This document shows, piece after piece, positions 24,991-34,059 of a stretch of 64,000 nt of DNA. The position numbers and the translations under genes were made by a program. Source of the stretch: Maricurvus nonylphenolicus (GTDB lineage Bacteria > Pseudomonadota > Gammaproteobacteria > Pseudomonadales > Cellvibrionaceae); the NCBI RefSeq assembly GCF_042854845.1, contig NZ_AP031498.1, positions 1,426,001 to 1,490,000 on the forward strand, written 5' to 3'. How positions within the stretch are numbered: the first letter of the stretch is position 1; every line of letters starts with the position of its first letter. Below the pieces are notes generated by a model that saw nothing but the letters and a program-made list of their open reading frames with translations, was not told where the DNA came from and made no database searches.

Positions 24991-25764
24991 ATGGATATTT
25001 CAGGAAAGGTTGCGATTGTTACCGGTGGCGCATCGGGTTTAGGTGAAGCGACTGTACGCGCTTATGTTGAGAAGGGCGCGCAAGTTGCCATCTTTGACAT
25101 GAACGCTGAGCGTGGCGACGCGCTGGTGAACGAGCTGGGTGCCGACAAGGTAGCCTTCTTTAATGTCAACGTGGCCGATGAAGATTCAGTGACAGCGGCC
25201 ATTGCCGGTGTTGTGGAAAAATTCGGTGCCATCCATATTTGCAATAACTATGCAGGTATTGGCAACGCGCACAAAACCTATGGTAAAGATGGTGTATTCC
25301 CTCTGGATGCTTACAAGAAAGTACTGGACGTTAACCTGATCGGTACTTTTAATGTTGCCCGTTACGCCGCTGAGCAGATGGCCAAAAACGAGCCCTTTAA
25401 CGAACACGGCGGTCGCGGTGTGATCATCAATACCGCGTCTGTTGCAGCCTACGAAGGTCAAATCGGCCAGGTAGCCTACAGTGCTTCCAAAGGCGGTATT
25501 GTTGGTATGACCCTGCCAATGGCTCGCGATCTGGCCCCCTTGGGTATTCGTGTGAACACCATCGTTCCCGGCCTGATTCACACGCCACTGTTTAATAGCG
25601 CGCCAGACAATGTGGTTAAAGCCCTGTCGCAATCGGTGGTTAACCCCCAGCGTCTGGGACGCCCAGAAGAAATTGCGCACTTGTCTGTGATGATGGCAGA
25701 GAACGAATACCTCAATGGCGAGTGTATTCGCCTGGATGGCGGTATTCGTATGCAGCCTCGATAA
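24991..25764 (+). CDS. short-chain dehydrogenase (3-hydroxyacyl-CoA dehydrogenase, HSD10-like), copy 2
   Basis: 257 residues with the same motifs as copy 1 (TGGASGLG, NNYAGIG, YSASKGG). Differences are concentrated around residues 28-75, 84-105 and 180-210, which in SDRs line the substrate pocket, while the flanks and the promoter-proximal leader are nearly identical. This suggests either diverged specificity or partial gene conversion. It ends with an intrinsic terminator, so it closes the transcript that starts with the acyl-CoA dehydrogenase. Confidence 0.9.
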   Translation: MDISGKVAIVTGGASGLGEATVRAYVEKGAQVAIFDMNAERGDALVNELGADKVAFFNVNVADEDSVTAAIAGVVEKFGAIHICNNYAGIGNAHKTYGKDGVFPLDAYKKVLDVNLIGTFNVARYAAEQMAKNEPFNEHGGRGVIINTASVAAYEGQIGQVAYSASKGGIVGMTLPMARDLAPLGIRVNTIVPGLIHTPLFNSAPDNVVKALSQSVVNPQRLGRPEEIAHLSVMMAENEYLNGECIRLDGGIRMQPR

Positions 25765-25779
25765 ACGGCTGCCAGCAGG

Positions 25780-25811
25780 GCCGAGTCTCAGTGTGAGGCT
25801 CGGCTTTTTTT
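25780..25811 (+). terminator. intrinsic terminator after SDR copy 2
   Basis: GCCGAGTCTCA and TGAGGCTCGGC pair with a 2-base loop region, followed by TTTTTTT. Copy 1 of the SDR lacks this structure. Confidence 0.85.
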
Positions 25812-25850
25812 GTCTCATTTTTTTGTGTTTTAATTTCCAGGTGAAATAGT

Positions 25851-27101
25851 ATGAATGAAGTTTGGATTATTGATGCGGCCCGTACTCCCCGTGGCATAGG
25901 TAAAGTGGGTAAAGGCGCCCTGGCAGACATTCACCCACAGCGCTTGTTGTCTACCGTATTAAAAAGCCTGCAAGAGCGTAATAACCTCAACACCGCGGAT
26001 GTGGATGACGTTATCGCCGGTTGTGGTTCGCAAGTGGGTAAGCAGAGCCAGTGTATTGCGCGAATGGCCGCACTGGATGCGGGCTGGGATGATCAGGCAA
26101 CCGGTTTTTCCTTGGATCGCTTTTGTGGTTCCGGCATGACCGCGGTTAACTTGGGCATGATGGGTATCATGTCTGGCCAGCAAGACCTGGTGGTTGCCGG
26201 TGGCGTTGAATCTATGTCTTATGGTATGAGCCAAAGTCAGAATCCGTTAATGCCGCCGACTCAAGACAGTGGCAATACCCATCTGCGTGAGATTCATCCC
26301 ATACCGCATCAGGGTGTTTGTGCCGATGTGATTGCGACTTTGGAAGGCATTACGCGCGAAGAGTGTGAAGAACTCTCACTGGAAAGCCAGCGCCGTGCTG
26401 ACATTGCCATTAAAGAAGGCCGTTTCGATAAGAGTGTGGTGCCTGTCTACAAAGATGACGGTAGCCTGGCTCTGGATAAAGAAGAATTTCCGCGCCCTAA
26501 CACCACCCAGGAAAACTTAGCTGCGCTTAAGCCCGCTTTTACTGATTTAGTGAATTATCCGCTGGATGAAGAGGGTTTGACCTATAAGAAGCTGGTTGAA
26601 GCCACCTACCCGGATTTGGAAATCAACCATATTCACCATGCCGGTATTTCTTCCGGTGTGGTTGATGGTGCTGCTGCGGTTGTACTGGCGTCACCGGAAT
26701 ACGCCAAGGCCAATGGTTTAAAACCCCGCGCCCGTATTCTAGCGGTGGAAAATGCCGGTTGTGAACCCGAGCTGATGTTGAATGCTCCGGTACTGGCCGC
26801 ACAAAAATGTGCCAAAAGAGCAGGCATCAACATCGAGGATATTGATCTGTTCGAGGTGAACGAAGCCTTTGCCGTGGTACCCATTAAGTTTATGCGTGAT
26901 CTGGGTATTAACCCGGACAAAGTCAACGTTAATGGCAGCGCCATGGCGTTAGGTCATCCGATTGGTGCCACTGGAGCCATTTTGGTAGGAACCCTGCTGG
27001 ACGAGCTTGAGCGTCAAAACCTGAAAACCGGTATGGCGACCTTGTGTGCCGGTGGTGGCATGGCGCCGGCGATTATTATTGAGCGTATGGATGCGGTTTA
27101 A
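25851..27101 (+). CDS. acetyl-CoA C-acetyltransferase / thiolase
   Basis: 416 residues with catalytic Cys92 (DRFCGSGMTAVN), His369 (ALGHPIGATGA) and Cys399 (LCAGGGMA). It is clearly different from the thiolase at 9850 and probably handles a different 3-ketoacyl-CoA. It lies 40 bp after the terminator of the SDR and 62 bp before the CoA-transferase gene. Two internal pieces of a close copy (around codons 59-83 and 130-141) are found at 34147-34245. Confidence 0.92.
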   Translation: MNEVWIIDAARTPRGIGKVGKGALADIHPQRLLSTVLKSLQERNNLNTADVDDVIAGCGSQVGKQSQCIARMAALDAGWDDQATGFSLDRFCGSGMTAVNLGMMGIMSGQQDLVVAGGVESMSYGMSQSQNPLMPPTQDSGNTHLREIHPIPHQGVCADVIATLEGITREECEELSLESQRRADIAIKEGRFDKSVVPVYKDDGSLALDKEEFPRPNTTQENLAALKPAFTDLVNYPLDEEGLTYKKLVEATYPDLEINHIHHAGISSGVVDGAAAVVLASPEYAKANGLKPRARILAVENAGCEPELMLNAPVLAAQKCAKRAGINIEDIDLFEVNEAFAVVPIKFMRDLGINPDKVNVNGSAMALGHPIGATGAILVGTLLDELERQNLKTGMATLCAGGGMAPAIIIERMDAV

Positions 27102-27163
27102 GTAAGCGGCTAACAGTAAAACCGAGCCTCCGTGCGGGGCTCTGTAAATAAGTAGGTAACGAT

Positions 27164-28324
27164 ATGAGCGAAGGTCCTTTAAAAGGCATTAAAGTTGTAG
27201 AATTTGCGGGCCAAGGTCCCGGCCCCTGTGCCGGTATGATGTTTGCCGATATGGGCGCAGAAGTGATTGTGGTTGATCGCAAGGTGGCCAACAGTAATGC
27301 CGCGGATATGGGCGCGGCTGTCGATGGTGCAAAGTACACGTTCATCAATCGCGGCAAGAAGTCCATTGCCGTGAATATGAAAACCGCTGAAGGTGTTGAG
27401 ACGGTATTAAAGCTGCTGGAGGACGCTGATGTTCTTTTGGAAGGCTTTCGCCCCGGCGTGATGGAGCGTCTTGGTCTGGGGCCAAAGGTTTGCCTTGATC
27501 GTAACCCCAAGCTTATCTTTGGGCGCATGACCGGTTGGGGCCAGTCAGGGCCATTGTCGCACGCGGCAGGCCATGATTCCAATTACATTGGTGTTTCGGG
27601 CGCCTTCTGGTACGGCGGTCGTCAAGGCGGAGTGCCCACTGCACCCTTGACCTTAGCGGGTGATCTGGGGGGGGGCGCCATGATACTGTTATGGGGGGTG
27701 ATGTGTGCCCTGATGCATGCCAACAAAACCGGAGAGGGGCAGGTTGTTGATGCGGCGATGACCGATGGCTCAGCCTATATTTCCAGCCTGCTTTTGATGA
27801 TGAACAATAACGGTGTACTTGCTGACCAGTTTGGCAGCAGCTGGGCCGATGGCGGTGCCCCCTGGAATGAAACCTATGAGTGCGCTGACGGCGGTTTTGT
27901 CAATATTTGCGCACTGGAACCACAGTTCTATCAAGAGCTGCTGGAGCGACTGGCATTGACCGAAAACCCCACCTTCGCCAACCAGTGGGATATGCCCAAC
28001 TGGCCCAAGGGCAAAGTTGAGTTAACCGAAATTTTCCGCAGTAAAACCCGTGATCAATGGTGTGAATTGTTAGAGGGGACCGACGTATGCTTTGCCCCAG
28101 TACTCAATTTCAAGGAAGCCGCTAAACACCCGCACAATGTGGCCCGCGGTACTTATATGAATATAGACGGTGTCTTGCAGCCAGCGCCAGCGCCCAAGTT
28201 CAGCCGTAGCAAACCTGCTGTCGGCGTACCTCCGATTGCGGGTGCCGATACCGATGAGTTGTTGCGCGCTGCGGGTTTGGATGAGGCGACGATTGCTGAG
28301 CTGAAAGCCAAAGGGGCTGTTTGA
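27164..28324 (+). CDS. CaiB/BaiF class III CoA-transferase, alpha-methylacyl-CoA racemase-like
   Basis: 386 residues starting MSEGPLKGIKVVEFAGQGPG, with the racemase-type GPGPCAGMMFADMGAEV and the segment LSHAAGHDSNYIGVSGA, in which the His/Asp pair matches the general-acid/base pair of alpha-methylacyl-CoA racemase. Alpha-methylacyl-CoA racemase activity fits a branched-chain pathway because acyl-CoA dehydrogenases accept only the S isomer; CoA transfer is the alternative. The C-terminal segment TDELLRAAGLDEATIAELKA is duplicated in the ghost copy at 34321-34444. It is in line with the thiolase and two acyl-CoA dehydrogenase genes. Confidence 0.88.
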   Translation: MSEGPLKGIKVVEFAGQGPGPCAGMMFADMGAEVIVVDRKVANSNAADMGAAVDGAKYTFINRGKKSIAVNMKTAEGVETVLKLLEDADVLLEGFRPGVMERLGLGPKVCLDRNPKLIFGRMTGWGQSGPLSHAAGHDSNYIGVSGAFWYGGRQGGVPTAPLTLAGDLGGGAMILLWGVMCALMHANKTGEGQVVDAAMTDGSAYISSLLLMMNNNGVLADQFGSSWADGGAPWNETYECADGGFVNICALEPQFYQELLERLALTENPTFANQWDMPNWPKGKVELTEIFRSKTRDQWCELLEGTDVCFAPVLNFKEAAKHPHNVARGTYMNIDGVLQPAPAPKFSRSKPAVGVPPIAGADTDELLRAAGLDEATIAELKAKGAV

Positions 28325-28472
28325 TAAGCTCGGGTTCTGCTTTTGAAAATAACCTGGCGAAACTTCGCCGGGCTAAACGGATCAGCAATAAGAGAAAAGG
28401 GGGCGGAAGGGTTAATAGCTCCTGATTAGAAACGCCTGAATTAAGTAGTCTCCTACATACAAAGGTATTGAT

Positions 28473-29579
28473 ATGAATTTTGAATTTTCTGAAGAGCAAA
28501 ATATGCTGCGCGAACAAGCGCGGGCGTATTTAGCTGAGCACAGTTCCACTGAAGCGGTACGCAAGGTTCTTGAAAGTGATTTGAATCACGACGCCAAATT
28601 ATGGCAGGGCACCGTTGAGATGGGTTGGACCTCAGCCGCCACGCCTGAAGATTACAGTGGCCTAGGTTTGAGTGAAATGGAACTCTGCGTTATTGCTGAG
28701 GAGTTGGGTCGCGCGCTTGCCCCTGTGCCTTTTGGCCCCAGCATTTATTTGGCGGCGCAAGCCGTGCTGCTGGCAGGCTCTGAAGAGCAAAAACAGCAGT
28801 GGTTGCCCAAGCTGTCCCATGGCGAAGCCATTGGTACCCTGGCCTTGTCCGAAGGTGCGGGCAGCCCCTCCTACAACCTGTTACAAGCTCAGGTGAGCAA
28901 CGGCAAGTTGAACGCTAAGAAAACCCCGGTCATGGATGGCATGATTGCTGATGTGGCGGTTGTGGTTGCCAAAGGGGAATCCGGACAGCTCGGTTTGTAC
29001 CTGGCAGACTTGTCTAACCCAGGCGTTGAAAGAAAAGCCGTCACCAGCATTGACGAAAGTCGCCCGCAGGCCGAGATCACTTTTACGGATGTAGCGGTTG
29101 AGTTGCTGGGTGAAGGCGAAAAGTTAATCGATCAACTACTGGATCGCGCTGCGGTTCTGTTTGCCTTTGAACAATTGGGCGGTGCAGAGCGCGCACTGGA
29201 AATGGCGGTAGAGTACGCCAAGGAGCGTTTTGCCTTTGGTCGCCAGATCGGTTCATTCCAGGCCATTAAACACAAACTGGCCGACATGTTTGCCTCACTC
29301 GAATTGTGCAAGGCTAACTGCTATTACGCCGCCTGGGCCTTATCAACCAATTCAGAAGAATTACCTCTGGCAGCGGCCACCGCAAGGGTCAGTGCCAGCC
29401 AGGCTTACTGCCACTGCTCAAAAGAAAATATCCAGACACACGGCGGCTCGGGTTTTACCTGGGAGCTGGATGCCCACCTGTTCTATCGTCGCGCCAAGGT
29501 ATTGAGCCTGGCTATTGGCGGCGAGCGCCGCTGGAAAGAGCGTGTCGTTACGCACCTGGATGCCTCGACAGCAGCTTGA
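28473..29579 (+). CDS. acyl-CoA dehydrogenase, smaller subunit of a putative heteromeric pair
   Basis: 368 residues, N-terminus MNFEFSEEQNMLREQARAYL and a C-terminal domain with KERFAFGRQIGSFQAIKHKL and THGGSGFTWELDAHLF. The FAD-loop signature seen in the other enzymes (SEPxxGSDL) is replaced by SEGAGSPSYN, and there is no GTSE-type C-terminal motif. This resembles the partner subunits of the alpha2beta2 acyl-CoA dehydrogenases of steroid catabolism. The larger partner is encoded 69 bp downstream. Activity alone is doubtful; together they could desaturate a ring- or side-chain acyl-CoA. Confidence 0.87.
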   Translation: MNFEFSEEQNMLREQARAYLAEHSSTEAVRKVLESDLNHDAKLWQGTVEMGWTSAATPEDYSGLGLSEMELCVIAEELGRALAPVPFGPSIYLAAQAVLLAGSEEQKQQWLPKLSHGEAIGTLALSEGAGSPSYNLLQAQVSNGKLNAKKTPVMDGMIADVAVVVAKGESGQLGLYLADLSNPGVERKAVTSIDESRPQAEITFTDVAVELLGEGEKLIDQLLDRAAVLFAFEQLGGAERALEMAVEYAKERFAFGRQIGSFQAIKHKLADMFASLELCKANCYYAAWALSTNSEELPLAAATARVSASQAYCHCSKENIQTHGGSGFTWELDAHLFYRRAKVLSLAIGGERRWKERVVTHLDASTAA

Positions 29580-29647
29580 TCAACATGCATTGCACAGACA
29601 GCATTTGCATAGAACTGACATAGAATTGATAAGGTGGGGTAACAACC

Positions 29648-30871
29648 ATGGATTTTAACGATACCAAACAAGAAGCTGAATTTCGTCAGCAAGCCCGACA
29701 GTGGCTGGAAGAGAATATTACCGAATTTAAAGAAGAGTATACTTTTGAGTCGAATCTCAGTTGGGCTGAACCTGAGGCCGGTGAATTAGCCAAAGCCTGG
29801 CAAAAGCGCAAGTTTGAGGGCGGCTGGGGTTGCCTGACCTGGCCCAAAGCCCTTGGCGGCCGTGAAGTCTCCCTGATGGAAGCCACCATCTTCGCGCAGG
29901 AAGAGGCAAAGGTAACGCCTTTGGCGGGTATATACGGCGTCACTATGGGCATGGCAGTGCCGACGATCATGACTCACGGCACCGAAGAGCAGTGCAAGAA
30001 ATTCCTGCCTACCATTGCCAATGGTGAAAGGCTCTGGTGTCAGCTGTTCAGTGAGCCTGCCGCAGGCTCGGATCTGGCCGGTATTAAAACCAAGGCGGTG
30101 AAAGACGGTGATGACTGGATTATCAATGGTCAAAAAGTCTGGACCACATTTGCACATTTTTCCGATTGGGCGATTCTGGTGGTGCGTACCGATCCGACTG
30201 TCGCCAAGCACAAAGGCTTGACGTACTTTGTGGTTGACATGAAGAGCCCGGGTGTAGAAGTTCGACCTATTAAACAGGCCTCCGGCGAGTCCGAGTTTAA
30301 TGAAGTTTTCCTGACGGATGTACGTATTCCCGACAGCCAACGCCTGGACGCCGTGGGTAAAGGCTGGAACGTGGCCATGACCACCTTGATGAATGAGCGT
30401 GTGGCGGTAGGCGGCGCATTCTCCTATAACGTTGAAGAGATACTGGACGTTGCCCGCAATACTCCGCTGGGTGAAGGCCGCGCCATTGATGACAGTGGCG
30501 TACGCCAGAGCATTGCCGATTGGTATGTTAAGTCTGCTGGTCTGAAAAACATCCGTTTGCGCCAGCTCTCAACCCTGTCTAAGGGTGGTGTACCCGGTCC
30601 GGAAGCCTCAGTTAGCAAACTGGTGCTAGGTGTAGGGCGACAAGACCTGGCTGCCATGTCACTGGACATTCTCGATATGGCAGGTGTACTGGCTGAAGAC
30701 GATGCTATGGGCTGGGGAAATTACGACTTCTTCCGCACCATTGGTAACCGACTGGAAGGCGGGACCGATGAGATCCTGCGCAATATTATCTCGGAGCGCG
30801 TGCTGGGCTTGCCTGCAGAAATTCGCGTGGATAAGGGAATTCCCTTTAACGAAGTACCGAGTGGTCTGTAA
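29648..30871 (+). CDS. acyl-CoA dehydrogenase, larger subunit of a putative heteromeric pair
   Basis: 407 residues with FSEPAAGSDLAGIKTKA, KVWTTFAHFSDWAILVVRTDP and the end motif EGGTDEILRNIISERVLGLP. The complete FAD-binding elements suggest this subunit provides most of the flavin site for the protein encoded just upstream. The pair follows the racemase-like gene, consistent with desaturation of a 2-methyl-branched acyl-CoA. Start context GGTGGGGTAACAACC. Confidence 0.9.
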   Translation: MDFNDTKQEAEFRQQARQWLEENITEFKEEYTFESNLSWAEPEAGELAKAWQKRKFEGGWGCLTWPKALGGREVSLMEATIFAQEEAKVTPLAGIYGVTMGMAVPTIMTHGTEEQCKKFLPTIANGERLWCQLFSEPAAGSDLAGIKTKAVKDGDDWIINGQKVWTTFAHFSDWAILVVRTDPTVAKHKGLTYFVVDMKSPGVEVRPIKQASGESEFNEVFLTDVRIPDSQRLDAVGKGWNVAMTTLMNERVAVGGAFSYNVEEILDVARNTPLGEGRAIDDSGVRQSIADWYVKSAGLKNIRLRQLSTLSKGGVPGPEASVSKLVLGVGRQDLAAMSLDILDMAGVLAEDDAMGWGNYDFFRTIGNRLEGGTDEILRNIISERVLGLPAEIRVDKGIPFNEVPSGL

Positions 30872-30900
30872 ACGTTTGAATCAATTTAAACAATCTCACT

Positions 30901-30993
30901 GTAGGAGCGGGCTTTTATTTCGCTGAAGGCTCTGACCGCGACAAGAAGTTGGGCTATATACCAAACCCTTCGCCCTCGGAGCGGGCTCTTACG
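30901..30993. repeat. REP-like element, copy B
   Basis: GTAGGAGCGGGCT at one end and GGAGCGGGCTCTTAC at the other, in the spacer after the acyl-CoA dehydrogenase. It runs directly into the SDR leader that also precedes 6820 and 24991. Confidence 0.7.
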
Positions 30994-31033
30994 CAGAGAT
31001 TTTCACACAGTAAATAGAGGTAGATAAAAAACA

Positions 31034-31075
31034 TGGATATTTCAGGAAAGGTTGCCGTTGTTACCGGTGGCGCGG
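31034..31075 (+). pseudogene. SDR gene 5' stub
   Basis: MDISGKVAVVTGGA in frame behind the usual GAGGTAGATAAAAA leader; similarity then ends at GGTGGCG. The following 160 bases (31076-31238) show no recognised protein; short frames ending near 31147 and 31217 are not assignable. Confidence 0.85.
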
Positions 31076-31238
31076 GCTACAGCCAACTTTGATACATTTC
31101 GGGGGATCCCGGATTTAGGCCTGGAGTTGAGTAAAAGCAAAGCGTAATGAAAGTCGTACCTCCTGGAGAGATTACCCGCTGTGTTGGCGAGCAACTAAAC
31201 GCAATAATTACGAAGTAAAACGCGCCATAAAAATTACC

Positions 31239-31418
31239 CAGGAAATGCGTCAGGAATTAAAGGCGGCTGTGGACGCGTCAGAAACGAACGACGATGTGCG
31301 CGTTGTTGTACTGCGTGCAGGAGGTAAAGGTTTTACCTCCGGTACTGATTTAGCCGAAGGCCTGGCAGGCTTTGAAACCATCGAAGATCAAATCATCGAA
31401 CAATACAAGCCGGTCATC
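31239..31418 (+). pseudogene. internal fragment of the PaaG-like crotonase
   Basis: Corresponds to codons about 30-90 of the gene at 15211 (MRQELKAAVDASETNDDVRV, FTSGTDLAEGL). It has no start signal and is joined at 31418 to the 3' end of a LysR remnant on the other strand. Confidence 0.88.
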
Positions 31419-31685
31419 TTGATAAACCTCCAGTACCACGTCAATAAAACGCCGCAGGTTAACACTCTGCAATTCCCGGCTTGGGTGCACCAGGCTGAGG
31501 TTACGCGGCTGCAGGGTGAAACACGCCGGCAGCTTTATTAACTGCCCTGTTTCGATTTCATCCTCCAGCTGCGTCACCTTTAAGCTGACCGTGGATTTGG
31601 GCATGCCCAGGCTCTCGGCGGCCTGGGTAAAGCTCCCCTTGGAAACAACCTCAGCGAAGATGGCCATATGGTTATGGAGAATCAT
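31419..31685 (-). pseudogene. LysR regulator remnant with internal in-frame deletion
   Basis: Residues 1-41 (helix-turn-helix, MILHNHMAIFAEVVSKGSFT) are fused to the last 47 residues of the intact LysR at 34570-35451. The junction lies at CCAGCTG, present at both parental positions, so about 200 codons of the effector domain were lost at a microhomology. The stop codon is missing because the 3' end is fused to a crotonase fragment. Confidence 0.9.
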
Positions 31686-31726
31686 AATTGTTCGTCTATT
31701 TGGATAGTCTGTTCAATTGGTAGTGG

Positions 31727-31755
31727 TTGATCGACCAACCAAGGCTGAGTATAGT
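31727..31755 (+). promoter_or_regulatory. promoter with embedded operator (site D)
   Basis: TTGATC, 17 bp, TATAGT; palindrome TTGATCGACCAA 31727-31738 extended to GGTTGATCGACCAACC. It drives only the crotonase stub and possibly the genes from 32020 on. Confidence 0.7.
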
Positions 31756-31866
31756 TATGTCAAGCAACGAAATAAGCACACTATTTGGAGCAGAGCAGAT
31801 CCGTTTTTAAAGCACGAATTGTGCTGTGTATTTCAACTTCAGATTTTTTATAGGGACGATTTTGAG

Positions 31867-31971
31867 ATGCCGACTTGTTTTAATGTCGAAGTGAATAAAG
31901 GCGTTGCTCGCATCCATATGAAGCGTCCGGAAAAATAAACAGCATGATCAAGAAGTTCTGGATTTAACTGT
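31867..31971 (+). pseudogene. 5' stub of the dienoyl-CoA isomerase-like gene
   Basis: MPTCFNVEVNKGVARIHMKR as in the gene at 21193, then a deleted base creates a TAA at codon 24; similarity continues to GTTCTGGATT and ends. The 60-bp leader is also conserved. Confidence 0.9.
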
Positions 31972-32019
31972 CATAAATCAAACAGCAGACAACTAACCGT
32001 AGACGAAAAGGAGCCTGTA

Positions 32020-32688
32020 ATGAGCAACCTGGTGACATACAGCCTGGAAGAGGGGGTAGCCACCCTGACCCTGGACGACGGCAAGGCCAATGCCCTGAGT
32101 CTGGACATGATAGCGGCCATCAATGAAGCCTTGGATCGAGCCGAGCAAGAAGCGAAGGTCCTGATTATCAGTGGTCGCGAGGCAATAACCTGTGCCGGTT
32201 TTGATTTACGAGTGATTGGCTCTGATCCCGAAGCAGCCACTCGCATGGCTAAGGCCGGCGGAGAGATGCTGCTGCGTATCTTTTTGTTCCCGCTACCGGT
32301 GATCGTTGCCAGCAGTGGTCACGCAATTGGTGCCGGCGCGCTATTGTTATTAGCTGCCGACTATCGATTGAGCGCAAATACAGAGTGCACAATTATGTTG
32401 AATGAAGTGGCCGGTGGTATGCCGCTGCCTGGATTTGGTGTAGAGCTGGCTCGCGCTCGGCTGGCCAACACGGCCATAACCCAAACGGTACTCTTTTCCC
32501 AGCCACACAATCCCGCCACGGCCAGTGAAGTGGGGTTTATTGATCAGGTGGTCGAACCGGAGGTCTTGTTGACCACGGCCGAAGAGAAAGCCCGGGAACT
32601 GGCGAAATTGGATGGCCGCACTTTCGCAGAGACAAAACAGAGCTTTCGCGGGCAGATTATGGACAAGGTCGCGGCCCACCGCTTTTGA
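32020..32688 (+). CDS. enoyl-CoA hydratase/isomerase family protein
   Basis: A compact crotonase of 222 residues: TLDDGKANALSLDMI, ITCAGFDLRVI, SSGHAIGAGALLLLAADYRL, and a Glu in LNEVAGGMPLPG. The Glu of the second site is kept and the first is replaced by Ala-Leu, so isomerase or hydrolase activity is as likely as hydration. Ribosome site AAAAGGAGCC is strong. The gene is read from site D through the isomerase stub and is followed by a GST gene. Confidence 0.85.
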   Translation: MSNLVTYSLEEGVATLTLDDGKANALSLDMIAAINEALDRAEQEAKVLIISGREAITCAGFDLRVIGSDPEAATRMAKAGGEMLLRIFLFPLPVIVASSGHAIGAGALLLLAADYRLSANTECTIMLNEVAGGMPLPGFGVELARARLANTAITQTVLFSQPHNPATASEVGFIDQVVEPEVLLTTAEEKARELAKLDGRTFAETKQSFRGQIMDKVAAHRF

Positions 32689-32744
32689 TATGGCGTAAAG
32701 ATCCCGAAAATACACACAACCTGCTAACACCAAGAGTAAACGAC

Positions 32745-33506
32745 ATGAATAACACTCATACAATTGATGCAAAGATTGAGCTGTGGTCGGCAGCTTCGCC
32801 GAATGGCTGGAAAGTCGGCATTATGCTGGAAGAATTGAAAGAGGCCGGTGTTAATTTGCCGGAAGTAGAACTGAAAATCGTGAACCTGATGGATGGCGAT
32901 CAGTTTTCCGATGAATTTACCGCCGTCAGTCCCAATCAGAAAATTCCCGGACTGGTGCATGGCGACATTCGACTGATGGAGAGCTGTGCCATCTTGCAAT
33001 ACCTTGGGGAAAAGTACCCATCGCCACTGCTGCCCGACGGCGATATGCGCTGGCAGGTCATTCAATGGTTGACATGGCAGGCGGCGGGTTTGGGCCCTAC
33101 GTTTGGCCACAAGCTGAGCTATACCCGCTATATGGAGGATGTGCCGGCCGAGCAGAAGAGCCATCCACTCTTGCGTTTTAACAGCGAAGCCCAGCGGTTA
33201 TTGCGGGTTTTGAATAAACAGCTTGAGGGCCAGGACTATATCTGCGGTGATCAGTTTACCATCGCCGATATTGCCGTCTATCCCTGGGCGCGTGCTTGGA
33301 AGTGGTGCAAGATAGACATCACCGACCATCACAATGTAGTGGCTTGGTTGGAGAGGGTGCGTGCCCGTCCTGGCGTCGACCGAGGCTTGAAATACGGTGT
33401 GCCGTCCGAGGAAGTGGACCAGTGGAGCGAGGAGCGCAAGCGACTAGTCGCACGCGGGGGGGCCTCCATGACGTCCATTGCAAGTATTCAATCAGCCAAC
33501 AAATGA
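32745..33506 (+). CDS. glutathione S-transferase family protein (YghU/Nu-class-like)
   Basis: 253 residues: thioredoxin-like N-domain (LWSAASPNGWKVGIMLEEL, then PNQKIPGLVH and MESCAILQYLGEKYPSPLLP) and an all-helical C-domain with DQFTIADIAVYPWARAW. The SPNGWKV active-site loop resembles Nu-class GSTs that work as disulfide-bond reductases or GSH transferases. ATG 32745 is chosen over 32685 because the longer form overlaps the preceding gene and has no family sequence. Possible roles are removal of electrophilic intermediates or cis-trans isomerisation in the pathway. Confidence 0.85.
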   Translation: MNNTHTIDAKIELWSAASPNGWKVGIMLEELKEAGVNLPEVELKIVNLMDGDQFSDEFTAVSPNQKIPGLVHGDIRLMESCAILQYLGEKYPSPLLPDGDMRWQVIQWLTWQAAGLGPTFGHKLSYTRYMEDVPAEQKSHPLLRFNSEAQRLLRVLNKQLEGQDYICGDQFTIADIAVYPWARAWKWCKIDITDHHNVVAWLERVRARPGVDRGLKYGVPSEEVDQWSEERKRLVARGGASMTSIASIQSANK

Positions 33507-33516
33507 GGAATAAATA

Positions 33517-34032
33517 ATGGCTATATCGCTTTATGATGTCAGTGTCGCCACATCGATACAGATTGTTGGATCAATGGTGGGCGTGCTGCAAAAAGGACTG
33601 GATCAATTGGGTGAGGCCGCCGCCGATGAGTTGCTCGGCTACCGTCTTAAAGAGGACATGTTGCCGTTCCACTTTCAATTGAATGGGGTTCGGCATCACT
33701 CGCTGGGCTCTGTGCAGGGTATGCAAGCGGGTCTGTTTCAGCCACCGCCCTCACTGCCGAGGATGGGGTATGTAGAGTTTCAGGCGTTTATTGCCGAGAC
33801 GCTGGAGCAGCTTAAAGCTATCGATGCGCAAGAGATTAATGCCCTTGAGGGCAAACCCATGCTCTTTAAAATGGGCAGCGTAGAAATACCTTTTCTCTGC
33901 GAGAATTTTTCCATGTCATTCTCGATTCCCAACCTGATGTTTCATGCCACCACGGCCTACGACGTGTTGCGTATGCACGGCGTTGAACTGGGTAAAATGG
34001 ATTTTCTCGGGCAATTGCGTGTGGGGCACTGA
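33517..34032 (+). CDS. DUF1993 family protein
   Basis: 171 residues, DinB-like four-helix type: MAISLYDVSVATSIQIVGSM, LKEDMLPFHFQL, and a C-terminal NFSMSFSIPNLMFHATTAYD segment with the HATTAYD motif of DUF1993. Function unknown. It begins 10 bp after the GST stop with ribosome site GAGGAATAA, so it is co-expressed with the GST. Confidence 0.85.
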   Translation: MAISLYDVSVATSIQIVGSMVGVLQKGLDQLGEAAADELLGYRLKEDMLPFHFQLNGVRHHSLGSVQGMQAGLFQPPPSLPRMGYVEFQAFIAETLEQLKAIDAQEINALEGKPMLFKMGSVEIPFLCENFSMSFSIPNLMFHATTAYDVLRMHGVELGKMDFLGQLRVGH

Positions 34033-34059
34033 ATGATCCCGGTAGCTGCGATCAAAGCG

